In this document: in pieces, positions 35,419-44,294 of the stretch
Layout: the number at the start of each line of letters is the position of its first letter
How positions within the stretch are numbered: the first letter of the stretch is position 1
DNA from: Acidimicrobiales bacterium
GTDB lineage: Bacteria; Actinomycetota; Acidimicrobiia; Acidimicrobiales; MedAcidi-G1
Assembly: GCA_029242745.1 (NCBI GenBank)
Contig: JAQWTI010000005.1
Location: 62,001 to 126,000, forward strand
Reading direction: 5' to 3'
Length of the DNA stretch: 64,000 nt
Made by a program: the position numbers and the translations under genes
Notes under the pieces: model-generated
Databases searched by the model: none
What the model was told of the DNA's origin: nothing
Seen by the model: only the letters and a program-made list of their open reading frames with translations

Positions 35419-35445
35419 GCGCCGGCGGGTACTCCCCGCCGGCGC
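35419..35445 (-). terminator. strong GC-rich hairpin between BMP receptor and ATPase genes
   Basis: An 11-base-pair perfect stem (GCGCCGGCGGG pairing) with a five-base loop lies 23 bases after the receptor stop. As at 10483-10519 it sits between receptor and ATPase and lacks a following T-run, suggesting partial termination or mRNA stabilisation rather than full stop. Confidence 0.6.
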
Positions 35446-35467
35446 CACACATGTCTGATCAAAAAGA

Positions 35468-36547
35468 TTAACCAGTAGAGCCGATGACCCCCTCCACAAA
35501 GACCATCATGCTGAGCATTTCTTCATCACTCATGATGTCACCGCTCGACACTAGAACACTTCCATCCTGGGCATTAATCGGACCCTGGAAGGGATGAAAT
35601 GTTCCATCAAGTATCTGTTGTTTGCGCGCAGCAACTGCAGACTTCACTATGTCGTCCACATCATCGGCTATCGGTGCTAGGTCAACTATCCCATCTGCCA
35701 TTGAGCCCCAGTAATAACCACCCTCGTAAGTTCCAGCAGCGGCCTGTTCGATGACCTCCACATACCGCGGACCCCAGTTCCAAACTGGAGCAGTGAGGAA
35801 CGCTTCCGGAGCAAAGGCACGCATATCGGAGTTGTAGGCAACCCAACGAGCTCCAGCGGCCTCAGCTTTTTCTCCAGCAGCTGTCGAATCCTGATGCATA
35901 GCGATTACGTCTGCGCCCTTATCCAGAAGCGCCTGAGCTGAATCTCCTTCCACTACTGGATCGAACCAGGTGCTGGTCCAGACCACCTCAACGTGGGCGT
36001 CAGGATTCACTTCCCGAACTCCAAGCGTGAAGGCATTAATGCCACGAATCACCTCAGGAATTGGGAAGGCCGCGACATATCCAAGGTGATTAGATGTGCT
36101 AACCGATCCAGCAACCATTCCGGACAAGTAGCGAGGGTCGTACATGCGCCCGAAGGTGTTACCGAAATTAGATCCGTTGGCCTTGTAACCACCTATATGG
36201 TCGAACACCACATCTGGATACTCGGCGGCTAACGATTCCATGGCGTCCATGTAGCCAAAAGAAGTACCAAATATGACACTGAACCCTTGGTCGATGAAGT
36301 CACGAGCGTAGTTGGCGAAGTCTGCAGTCCCCTCAGGTACCCCTTCTACGAAGGCCGTCTCTACGCCGGTTTCCTCAGCTGCAGCCTGTCGACCCTGTTC
36401 ATGTGCCCAGGTCCAACCAGCATCACCTGGCGGCCCGATGTATATGAATGCCGCCTTCGTCGAACTATCACTATCCGACCCACAGGCAGTGGCGACAAGC
36501 GTCAGACTTAAAACAACGGCCAGCAACCCAAAGATTTGACGTCGCAT
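35468..36547 (-). CDS. BMP-family substrate-binding lipoprotein
   Basis: The 359-residue product starts at MRRQIFG, with GGAGGGAGGAG just upstream. A lipoprotein signal ends at the Cys of LVATACGS. The BMP/PnrA receptor fold follows: FIYIGPPGDAGWTWAHEQGR, VIFGTSFGYMDAMESLAAEY and GADVIAMHQDSTAAGE. Members bind purine nucleosides or related ligands; the surrounding purine-degrading genes support that. It is the first gene of the transporter part of the operon. Confidence 0.93.
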   Translation of the reverse strand: MRRQIFGLLAVVLSLTLVATACGSDSDSSTKAAFIYIGPPGDAGWTWAHEQGRQAAAEETGVETAFVEGVPEGTADFANYARDFIDQGFSVIFGTSFGYMDAMESLAAEYPDVVFDHIGGYKANGSNFGNTFGRMYDPRYLSGMVAGSVSTSNHLGYVAAFPIPEVIRGINAFTLGVREVNPDAHVEVVWTSTWFDPVVEGDSAQALLDKGADVIAMHQDSTAAGEKAEAAGARWVAYNSDMRAFAPEAFLTAPVWNWGPRYVEVIEQAAAGTYEGGYYWGSMADGIVDLAPIADDVDDIVKSAVAARKQQILDGTFHPFQGPINAQDGSVLVSSGDIMSDEEMLSMMVFVEGVIGSTG

Positions 36548-36682
36548 TGCTCCTCCCTCCAGCCACAACGGTTCAGACCTATTGGCCTTAGAGGCACCGA
36601 CGTGGTCCAAATCTGATACTGCCACAGCAACCCTCTAACCGCACCGTTGGAACAGGTGAAGTTCGTCTTGCCGTTACTTGGG

Positions 36683-36919
36683 TCAGGTACTCACGGTAAG
36701 TTGAAAGCTGACTCTCGTGGCACCGTTGCTCACCGCCGCACGCACCACAGCATCCGCAACATCGAGCACCGCTGCTGGCTCTCCCTCGATGGTCGTCCCA
36801 AACGGGCCAATATCTAAAGTTAGTCCAGCTTCGGCGGCAACGGCGATAGCAGCCTGCACGTGGGGGCCGGGCTGACCCTCCACAAAAGGTTCGATGGTGA
36901 ACTCGGCGACAATTGACAT
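36683..36919 (-). CDS. MTH1187/YkoF-type thiamine-binding-domain protein
   Basis: The 78-residue protein beginning MSIVAEFTIEPF has the small ferredoxin-like fold of the MTH1187 family (GLTLDIGPFGTTIEGE, VSFQLTVST). Family members bind thiamine or similar heterocycles. It lies between the 8-oxoguanine-deaminase-like gene and the BMP receptor, so it could bind a pyrimidine-like ligand connected with this operon; that is inference. A longer ATG at 36937 is possible. Confidence 0.75.
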   Translation of the reverse strand: MSIVAEFTIEPFVEGQPGPHVQAAIAVAAEAGLTLDIGPFGTTIEGEPAAVLDVADAVVRAAVSNGATRVSFQLTVST

Positions 36920-36981
36920 GCTGCCATCATGGCCCAACGATGTCAGGACATCAGTCCTCTAGCTCATCGAACTCAAATTCT

Positions 36982-38313
36982 TTAGTCCCATAGAAGTTGG
37001 GCTCGCTTAGTCAGATTACGGTGAGCAGCGCGCAAATCCATGCCAACCACGACACCGTCAGCCACGACGAAACCACCATTGACCAGCAAGTGGCGGACTC
37101 GACGGTCAGGGCCCAGCACCAAACCGGCCACTACATCGGCCATATCTCCGAGGTCGTCGCCAGGCCATACCGCCAGGTCGGCACGCATACCCACCCCTAA
37201 GCGACCAGCATCGGGCATCCCAAGACAATCAGCACCCCCCGCTGTGGCGATCTCGACCACATCGACTGGCATCAATGCATCAGGCCGCAGTTCACGTAGC
37301 CGGGCCGTGTAGAGGGCCTGCCGGAGCTCTGGAAATAGGCCTCCAACTTCGTTAGAGGCCACACCATCAACCCCCAGGCCTACGGGACATCCAGCAGCCC
37401 GCAAGTCAGTAACTCGACACATCCCGGCCGCTAGTCGTGCATTAGAAGACGGGCAATGAGCGATACCTGTTCTAGCGGACCCCAAACGCGTTATCTCGCT
37501 GTCATCAATATGAATTCCGTGGGCCAGCCATACATCGCTTCCTAGCCAGCCCCAGTCATCGAGCATCTCGACTGGTCTTCGGCCGAAGCGCTCAAGGCAA
37601 TGGTGCTGTTCGGCAAATGTCTCACAAAGGTGGGTATGAAGCCGCAGGCCATGCCGACGAGCCAACTCAGCTGACTCCACCATAAGTCCGGTAGTGACGG
37701 AAAACGGACTACAGGGAGCGACCGTCACCTGCACCATGTCACCATCGTGGTGCCGATTGATCACCGACTCTGTCGACGAAAGGATGGCGTCCCTCTCCTC
37801 CACCACATGGTCGGGCGGTAAGCCACCGTTGCTCTCGCCCAAGTCCATGGACCCCCGAGACAGGTGGAGGCGAATACCTACTATCCGAGCGGCATCTACG
37901 ATGGCGTCAAAAACAACGTCATCGCCACCTGGAACAAGGTAATGGTGGTCTGCAGCTGTAGTGCACCCAGTGGCGGCCAACTCGCCAAGACCAACCAGGG
38001 CAGCGGCGTGGACATCTTCTACCGAGAGGCGCCCCCAGACCGGGTAGAGCTCAACCAGCCACTGGAAAAGATCACAGCCGGTAGCCCGACCTCTGGTAAT
38101 CCATTGGTAAAGATGGTGGTGCGTATTAACGAGACCAGCCGTGATGACATCACCGTCACAGTGCACTACCTGGTCACCGGATTCTGCCGCAACGCTTCCC
38201 ACGGCGGTGACCCGACCATCGGAGATTGCCACGTCGCCGGGATAGCGAGCACCGCGCAAAACGAGGCGTCCAGCCAGCGGCCTCAGTTTCTCTCCAGAGG
38301 AAGTCTTATTCAT
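36982..38313 (-). CDS. amidohydrolase, 8-oxoguanine deaminase-like
   Basis: The 443-residue enzyme has the metal motif [15 protein letters not shown], mid-protein [26 protein letters not shown] and [21 protein letters not shown] is characteristic of 8-oxoguanine deaminase within the ATZ/TRZ group. The enzyme would convert 8-oxoguanine to urate and ammonia, matching the xanthine-dehydrogenase genes of the same operon. Its start overlaps the stop of the F420 oxidoreductase (38310-38313). Confidence 0.82.
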   Translation of the reverse strand: MNKTSSGEKLRPLAGRLVLRGARYPGDVAISDGRVTAVGSVAAESGDQVVHCDGDVITAGLVNTHHHLYQWITRGRATGCDLFQWLVELYPVWGRLSVEDVHAAALVGLGELAATGCTTAADHHYLVPGGDDVVFDAIVDAARIVGIRLHLSRGSMDLGESNGGLPPDHVVEERDAILSSTESVINRHHDGDMVQVTVAPCSPFSVTTGLMVESAELARRHGLRLHTHLCETFAEQHHCLERFGRRPVEMLDDWGWLGSDVWLAHGIHIDDSEITRLGSARTGIAHCPSSNARLAAGMCRVTDLRAAGCPVGLGVDGVASNEVGGLFPELRQALYTARLRELRPDALMPVDVVEIATAGGADCLGMPDAGRLGVGMRADLAVWPGDDLGDMADVVAGLVLGPDRRVRHLLVNGGFVVADGVVVGMDLRAAHRNLTKRAQLLWD

Positions 38314-39311
38314 GGAGTCCAGTCAGCGAAGGTGTCGATCATCAATCGAACGTCGGGACCCAACGGATACAGAATCGGACAGGTGCAGCCGTCCGTCATG
38401 TACTGAGCTACCTTTTCTCGGACCTCGTCGGCTGTTCCCGCAGCACAAATCATCTGCACGACATCATCAGGCACCAGTTTGGAGGCGGCCACCACCTGTT
38501 CATGGGTGGCCGGCCAGGTTAGGACCCGCCCGATCTCTTCAAGCAGAGATTCAGGTACGCCCGAGGCCTTCATGATGTGGGGCTGCTGACCTAAATATTG
38601 AGTGACCATGAGACGGGCCCCATCAAGGGCCTCAGCTCGGGTTTCGGCAACTGAGCACACTACAAGCTGAGGGCGGTCCAAATCGTCTACCGAGCGGCCT
38701 ACCCGGGCCGCCCCATCGGCTAGGCGATCCATAGCCTTCCGGTTGTACTCGGGGGACACTAGGTAATTGAGCACTACACCATCGGCAATCTCGCCGGTAA
38801 GCTCCAGCATCCGATCACCAGTGGCTCCGATGTAGATCGGGACCTCCTTGGGGCGACGATCCTGATACACGTAGTCGAGTTCTACGCCATCAAGTTGCAC
38901 GAAATCTCCGTCATACGTAACTGTCTCATCTGCCAATAGGGCTCGACATGCCTCCACGATCTCTCGAATGGCAGTCAGCGATTTACGACGCCGTACACCA
39001 ACCTTGGTCGCCAGCGGCTCCCACCAAGCTCCAATTCCCAGAATTATCCGGCCGGGCGCCAAATCGTCAAGTGTGGAAAACGTGGATGCCAGACGGGCCG
39101 GGTTGCGGGTCCAGCAGTCGACTACCCCGGAACCAATTTTGATGGAGTCGGTGCAGGTAGCAAAGGCTGCCATTGGCACAACGGCATCTCGCACGAGCCG
39201 AGAGTCGGCCTGCCACACAGCCTCGAAGCCGCGCTGTTCGGCGTAGGTCACATACTCCATCGCCTCAGTGATGGGGTGTGCATCTTGCAGGTAGATGGCA
39301 AGTCGGGTCAT
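38310..39311 (-). CDS. luciferase-like F420-dependent oxidoreductase in the purine operon
   Basis: The 333-residue protein has LLM features: [59 protein letters not shown] and ADGVVLNYL. It resembles methylene-tetrahydromethanopterin-reductase-type proteins that use F420. Being inside a purine operon, it may reduce or oxidise a purine intermediate or ring-opened product; the sequence does not say which. Coupled by overlap to the downstream deaminase gene. Confidence 0.85.
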   Translation of the reverse strand: MTRLAIYLQDAHPITEAMEYVTYAEQRGFEAVWQADSRLVRDAVVPMAAFATCTDSIKIGSGVVDCWTRNPARLASTFSTLDDLAPGRIILGIGAWWEPLATKVGVRRRKSLTAIREIVEACRALLADETVTYDGDFVQLDGVELDYVYQDRRPKEVPIYIGATGDRMLELTGEIADGVVLNYLVSPEYNRKAMDRLADGAARVGRSVDDLDRPQLVVCSVAETRAEALDGARLMVTQYLGQQPHIMKASGVPESLLEEIGRVLTWPATHEQVVAASKLVPDDVVQMICAAGTADEVREKVAQYMTDGCTCPILYPLGPDVRLMIDTFADWTP

Positions 39312-39325
39312 GATTTTTTCCTCTC

Positions 39326-40396
39326 TCAGATTTCGTCAAGTCGGCGATGCAGACGCAACGCTTCCTCACTAGCACGGGCCCGGACTTCACCAGCATCGAC
39401 CCGGGTCGGTTGGCCGTCAGACAGCACAACCACTCCATCAACTTCGACGGTACGGGGGGCAACACCGGTGGTGAAGGCCAAGCGCCAAGGATCCATATCA
39501 TCGTAATTCCAGGTGACCCGATCCTTACGGGCCTCTGGAAAGACATTCCACCCGCCCGCCAGCCACCCCCAAGCCACCTCAGGCGAGGCGGTGACATCTT
39601 CCTCTCGATGGCGTGCGTAGGCCAACCGGAACTCCTCAAGCATATCGGCCCCGATTCCGTCGGTTCCTAGTGCCATCGGGTTGGCGAAACGGGCCGGACG
39701 GGCATACCCAACCGAATTGTTCATATTGGACCGAGGGTTATGAACCATAGTTCCGGCTAACCCATGATCGCCCTCAAGGTGCACCCCGTGGATAAGCAAC
39801 CAATTCTCACTGGCTAGCGACCGCAGCCGATCAGCCGCGCCAGCGTCCACTGGCCCTTCCGCTACGTGGACGTGTACACCAACTCCGAGATCTGCGGCCA
39901 AACCAGCCGCTGTCTCCAAACTGTCGTCACTGCAGGTAAAGGCGGCGTGGATGCCGACCATCCCGTGTCCTCCAGCCCGCAAGTACCTCTCGTTCTCGGC
40001 TAGGCCCTGCTGGGCTCCGTCAAAACCGTGACGATCGGTGATCCCGTACGAGCAGGAGACCCGAATCCCAACCTCGGCGCAGGCTTCAGAAATAACGTCC
40101 AGTGATCCCTCAATGGCGTTAGGCGACTCGTGGTGGTCAACGATGGCAGTGCAGCCCCGCTCCAGCGCCTCGACGGCGCCCAGCATGGCCGACCAACGAA
40201 TCGACTCAAGGTCCAGTGCTCTGTCGAGACGCCACCACACCAAATCCAGAATCTCCGTAAACCCTCTTGGTGTTCGAGGTGGCGTCGGCATTCCCCTAGC
40301 AAGCGTCGAGTAAAGGTGGTGATGGGCACAAACCAAGCCCGGAGTCATACCTTTCTCCACCTTAGGGGTAGCGCTCAAGCCGTCAAGCTCCAGCAT
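39326..40396 (-). CDS. SsnA-like amidohydrolase/deaminase
   Basis: The 356-residue protein starts at MLELDGLSA with GTTAGGG upstream; a TTG at 40414 is unlikely. Metal motifs are [32 protein letters not shown] and [10 protein letters not shown]. This resembles SsnA/cytosine-deaminase-type aminohydrolases found in selenium- and xanthine-related operons of enteric bacteria. It probably deaminates a heterocycle generated or used by the molybdenum hydroxylases on either side. Confidence 0.8.
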   Translation of the reverse strand: MLELDGLSATPKVEKGMTPGLVCAHHHLYSTLARGMPTPPRTPRGFTEILDLVWWRLDRALDLESIRWSAMLGAVEALERGCTAIVDHHESPNAIEGSLDVISEACAEVGIRVSCSYGITDRHGFDGAQQGLAENERYLRAGGHGMVGIHAAFTCSDDSLETAAGLAADLGVGVHVHVAEGPVDAGAADRLRSLASENWLLIHGVHLEGDHGLAGTMVHNPRSNMNNSVGYARPARFANPMALGTDGIGADMLEEFRLAYARHREEDVTASPEVAWGWLAGGWNVFPEARKDRVTWNYDDMDPWRLAFTTGVAPRTVEVDGVVVLSDGQPTRVDAGEVRARASEEALRLHRRLDEI

Positions 40397-40398
40397 CC

Positions 40399-42996
40399 CT
40401 AACGCCCATTCCAATCAACCCAGTGTTCTTGTTGGTCTAAGTCCGCCATTGGCAGGGAGTGACGCCAAATACCGTCACAGGAATGGAGCGCAGCGGCGAC
40501 CGCTCCGGCCGTGGGTACTAGGCCGATCTCCCCCACACCCTTGATCCCATAGGGAGCATCAGGCTGCGGTGATTCAACTAGACGGACGTCCACGGCAGGC
40601 ATGTCCTTCGAGCGAATTATGCCCAGGCTGCGCAGTGTGTCATTCTTGGGGCGGCCGTCACTATCGATCGGGAACCCCTCGGTCAACGCATAGCCAAGAC
40701 CCATGTGGACGGCTCCTTCAACCTGTCCCTCACACAACATTGGGTTCACCGCCCGCCCAACATCGTGGGCAGCTACCACGTGATCTACGTCGCCGGTCGC
40801 AGAATCCATGACCACCAGTTGAGCGGCATAGCCGAAAGTGGAGTGGATTATTGGATTCTCAACACCATCAGACATTGAGTTAGTCCAATCAACCCGGTAT
40901 TCACCCTCATAGTCGACACCTGTCCGACAACCGTCGACTAGAGCCTTCCGACAAGCATCAGCGATTGAGCCAGCACCCATAAGGGTTCCCCGGCTACCGG
41001 TGGTCTGACCAGCACCAAGCTCCCGGGTGGTGTCGACGATGACATCAACATTCTCTGGATCAACCTGCAACTCTTCAACGGCAACCTGAAGAGCAACGGT
41101 ATGGATGCCCTGCCCCATCTCGGTCCAACAATGTCGCACTTCTACTCGACCCTCAACAGTGAAACGAACAACAGCCCGGGCAATCTCCTTAAATCCATTA
41201 CCCAATCCAGAGTTTTTCAGGCCAAGGCCGAGCCCCACTGGCAGACCGGCTGCCACCGCTTTGTCATAGGCATCCTTCACCTCGTCTAGACAGGCTCGAG
41301 CGCCAAGACAGCCGTCATCCATGATCTGGCCGGGTCCCCACACCTTTCCTGGAGTAATGACATTGCGACTACGGATTTCCCAACCGGAGATCCCAACCTT
41401 CTCGGCCAAGCGGTCCAGTACTCCCTCCATGGCAAACTGCGCCTGGTTTGCACCGAAACCTCGAAATGCGCCACATACTGGGCTGTTGGTCCGAACGGCA
41501 GTGGCCTCAACATCGATGGTGGGCAGCACGTAGGGGCCGCTGGCATGGCCAGCTGCTCTCTCCAGAACCTTCATACCTACCGACGCGTACGGCCCTGAAT
41601 CTCCGATCATCCGTACCCAAAGTCCAGTAAGTAGGCCGTCTTGGTCGCAGCCGGCCCGATAAGCCATCCGGATCGGATGGCGCTTGGGATGCATAAGAAG
41701 CGACTCTTCGCGCGACAGGGTGCACCGCACCGGCTGGCCAGTGACCCAGGCCGCTAGCGCCGTGTGGGCCTGGTTGGACATGTCCTCCTTGCCCCCGAAG
41801 GCGCCGCCATTGGACACGAGTTCCACCGTGATCTGTTCAGTGGGTACGTCCAGAACTGAGGCGATCTGGTTCCGATCGTCCCAAACACCCTGACCACCCG
41901 AGTAGACATGCAGACCCGACTGGCTGCCGCCTACAGGCACGGCCAGCGTTGACTCTGGCTCCAAGAAGGCATGTTCAATCCGTTGGGTCTGGAAAATCTC
42001 TTCTACTACATGAGTCGACGCAGCCAGGGCTTGCTCGACATCACCACGGGCGTAACGAGACACTGAGAGCACATTGCCGTCAAGTTCCCATACGGCGTCC
42101 TCCTTAGCCGATAGGGCCACCACGGGGTCGCTGTAAACAGTCAGCGGCACGTAATCAACCTCGACCAGTTGTGCTGCCCGACGGGCGATCTCTCGGTCGT
42201 CGGCCACCACCACCGCCAGAACGTCACCAAGGTAAGACGTCCGTCCGCCCTGAGGAATCATTACTGGCCAGTCGGTGTAGATGATTCCTACCCGCAACGC
42301 CCCAGGAATATCCTCGGCGGTAAGCACCCGGTGAACACCCGCTACGGCCAGCGCCGCACTGGTGTCGATTCGTACAACATCAGCCCGGGCGTGATCAGTG
42401 AGCCGAAGGGCTGCGTGTAGCAGACCAGCAGGTCTCAGATCATCGATGTAGGGCCGGTCTCCGAGGGTCAGTTCGAGCGCCTCGACCTTGGCTACCGATA
42501 CACCAATTCCGCCAGTAGGTAATTCTACCGGGACCTCACCAGCGGCTAGAGAATCTACAGCATCAAGGATCTTTACGTAGCCAGTGCAACGGCAGAGGTG
42601 GGCGCCGAGATGCCGGGCGGCATCTCCTCGGGCCAAGACTTTGCCCTTATCGGCAGCCTTATCCAGCAGCGACTTGACCCGCATGACGATTCCTGGGGTG
42701 CAAAAACCACACTGCAGGGCTCCGTGCGCGGCGAAGGCGGCTGCGTAACGCTCTCGTTCCTCGGCTGCGAGACCCTCCAGCGTGGTAACTGAAGCACCCT
42801 CAATCTTGTCCATCGGCATCTGGCAAGCCACACGGGCCTTACCGTTCAGTAGGACTGTGCAACAACCGCATTGCCCGGATGGCGAACATCCGTCCTTAGG
42901 TGAGGTGACCCGCAACTCGTCCCGAAGGGCGGCCAAAAGGTGGGGATGGTCCTGCGAGGTTGCGACAGCCGTTCCATTCAGATCAAAGGTGGTCAC
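40399..42996 (-). CDS. xanthine-dehydrogenase-family protein with fused [2Fe-2S] and molybdenum domains
   Basis: The 865-residue protein starts with two [2Fe-2S] motifs (CSPSGQCGCCTVLLNGKARVAC; CGFCTPGIV with CRCTGY) in residues 1-150, followed by the large molybdopterin-cytosine-binding domain (GGAFGGKEDMSNQAH, CGAFRGFGANQAQFA). The catalytic Glu lies in GIKGVGEIGLVP. Such fused enzymes lack an FAD domain and may share the FAD subunit encoded at 47118-47990. It hydroxylates a purine or related heterocycle. Overlaps both neighbours or nearly so. Confidence 0.9.
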   Translation of the reverse strand: MTTFDLNGTAVATSQDHPHLLAALRDELRVTSPKDGCSPSGQCGCCTVLLNGKARVACQMPMDKIEGASVTTLEGLAAEERERYAAAFAAHGALQCGFCTPGIVMRVKSLLDKAADKGKVLARGDAARHLGAHLCRCTGYVKILDAVDSLAAGEVPVELPTGGIGVSVAKVEALELTLGDRPYIDDLRPAGLLHAALRLTDHARADVVRIDTSAALAVAGVHRVLTAEDIPGALRVGIIYTDWPVMIPQGGRTSYLGDVLAVVVADDREIARRAAQLVEVDYVPLTVYSDPVVALSAKEDAVWELDGNVLSVSRYARGDVEQALAASTHVVEEIFQTQRIEHAFLEPESTLAVPVGGSQSGLHVYSGGQGVWDDRNQIASVLDVPTEQITVELVSNGGAFGGKEDMSNQAHTALAAWVTGQPVRCTLSREESLLMHPKRHPIRMAYRAGCDQDGLLTGLWVRMIGDSGPYASVGMKVLERAAGHASGPYVLPTIDVEATAVRTNSPVCGAFRGFGANQAQFAMEGVLDRLAEKVGISGWEIRSRNVITPGKVWGPGQIMDDGCLGARACLDEVKDAYDKAVAAGLPVGLGLGLKNSGLGNGFKEIARAVVRFTVEGRVEVRHCWTEMGQGIHTVALQVAVEELQVDPENVDVIVDTTRELGAGQTTGSRGTLMGAGSIADACRKALVDGCRTGVDYEGEYRVDWTNSMSDGVENPIIHSTFGYAAQLVVMDSATGDVDHVVAAHDVGRAVNPMLCEGQVEGAVHMGLGYALTEGFPIDSDGRPKNDTLRSLGIIRSKDMPAVDVRLVESPQPDAPYGIKGVGEIGLVPTAGAVAAALHSCDGIWRHSLPMADLDQQEHWVDWNGR

Positions 42997-44294
42997 TGGT
43001 TGCGCCCCTCAACGATCCTCTTCGTTTCATTGTCAAAATCAGCGGCATCAAGAGCCAACAGGGTGTGAAGCAGGACATCGGCACCAGCGACTAGGTCGGC
43101 GGGCGCGGTGTACTCCGCTGGATTATGGCTAATCCCATCCCGGCTGGGAACAAATACCATCCCTGTTGGACAGACTCGGGCGAGCATCTGGGCATCATGT
43201 CCCGCCCCAGAAGGCATCTGGCGCACAGAGTGACCAAGCTCAGTTGCAACCCCCGCCACCGTCTCGACTACTCGATCGTCGAAGACCACCGGTTCAAAGC
43301 GGGCCAGAGTGCGTTCGGCAACCGTTACCCCCTCAGCGGTGGCAGTCTCAGCCACAAACCGCGCTAGTTCAGCCTCCGCATCGCGCAATAGCTTCTCATC
43401 AGTGTTACGTAGGTCTACGGTCATGGTTGCCAAACCCGCCACCACGTTCACTAAATCAGGATGCAGATCAAGTCGTCCGGCGGTAGCCACTTGGCGATCA
43501 GAGCGGCCATCACTCATCTCCAGCGCCAAGTGCCGCAGGTGAACGGCAATAGCTGCGGCAACATACCCTGCGTCGTGTCGCAGATTCATTGGTGTCGTGC
43601 CTGCGTGATTGGACTGTCCGGTGATCGTCAGTTCAGTCCAGGAAATGCCTTGAACCCCAGTGACAGCGCCAATGGTGATTCCCTCGGCCTCTAGGACGGG
43701 ACCCTGCTCGACATGTAACTCCACGAAAGCGTGCGGGACAGGTCCCGGACAAGGAGCTATCCCTCGATAGCCGATACGGGCCAACTCCTCCCCAACTATT
43801 GCACCATCGATGCCCACAATGTCGAGGGCCGCCTCAAGACCCAGACCACCCACGTACACGAGACTGCCCAACATGTCTGGTGGGAACCGCGCACCTTCCT
43901 CATCAGTGAAGAATGCGACAGCCACCGGATGCTCAGTTTGGACGCCATGGCGCTCCAACGTCTCGACCACCTCGAGGCCGGCCAACACCCCAAGGTTTCC
44001 GTCGTAACGACCTCCGGTCCGCACCGTATCTATATGACTCCCGGTCATAATCGGTGGCCCATTGATCCGGCCTGGCCGGGTGCCGATCACGTTCCCAATA
44101 GCGTCAACTGAAACTGATAAGCCAATTTCGCTCATCCAGGCCCCAACAAGATCACGCCCAGCACGGTCCTCGTCGGTTAACGCAAGCCGACAAGAACCAC
44201 CACCTTCGATTGGTCCAACTGTGGCCAGTTCTTCGATCCGTCGAATTAGGCGGTCGCCGTCGATCCTTAGATCGTTAGTGAACCTGGTATTCAT
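42993..44294 (-). CDS. M20-family Zn hydrolase, allantoate amidohydrolase/N-carbamoyl-amino-acid hydrolase type
   Basis: The 433-residue enzyme has the dimetal motifs MTGSHIDTVRTGGRYDGNLG and AFFTDEEGARF, plus LHVEQGPVLE and the dimer-domain ITGQSNHAGTTPM. The group includes allantoate amidohydrolase, ureidoglycolate amidohydrolase and beta-ureidopropionase. Between two molybdenum hydroxylase genes, an allantoate or ureide step of purine breakdown is most likely. Four-base ATGA overlaps join it to both neighbours. Confidence 0.88.
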   Translation of the reverse strand: MNTRFTNDLRIDGDRLIRRIEELATVGPIEGGGSCRLALTDEDRAGRDLVGAWMSEIGLSVSVDAIGNVIGTRPGRINGPPIMTGSHIDTVRTGGRYDGNLGVLAGLEVVETLERHGVQTEHPVAVAFFTDEEGARFPPDMLGSLVYVGGLGLEAALDIVGIDGAIVGEELARIGYRGIAPCPGPVPHAFVELHVEQGPVLEAEGITIGAVTGVQGISWTELTITGQSNHAGTTPMNLRHDAGYVAAAIAVHLRHLALEMSDGRSDRQVATAGRLDLHPDLVNVVAGLATMTVDLRNTDEKLLRDAEAELARFVAETATAEGVTVAERTLARFEPVVFDDRVVETVAGVATELGHSVRQMPSGAGHDAQMLARVCPTGMVFVPSRDGISHNPAEYTAPADLVAGADVLLHTLLALDAADFDNETKRIVEGRNQ

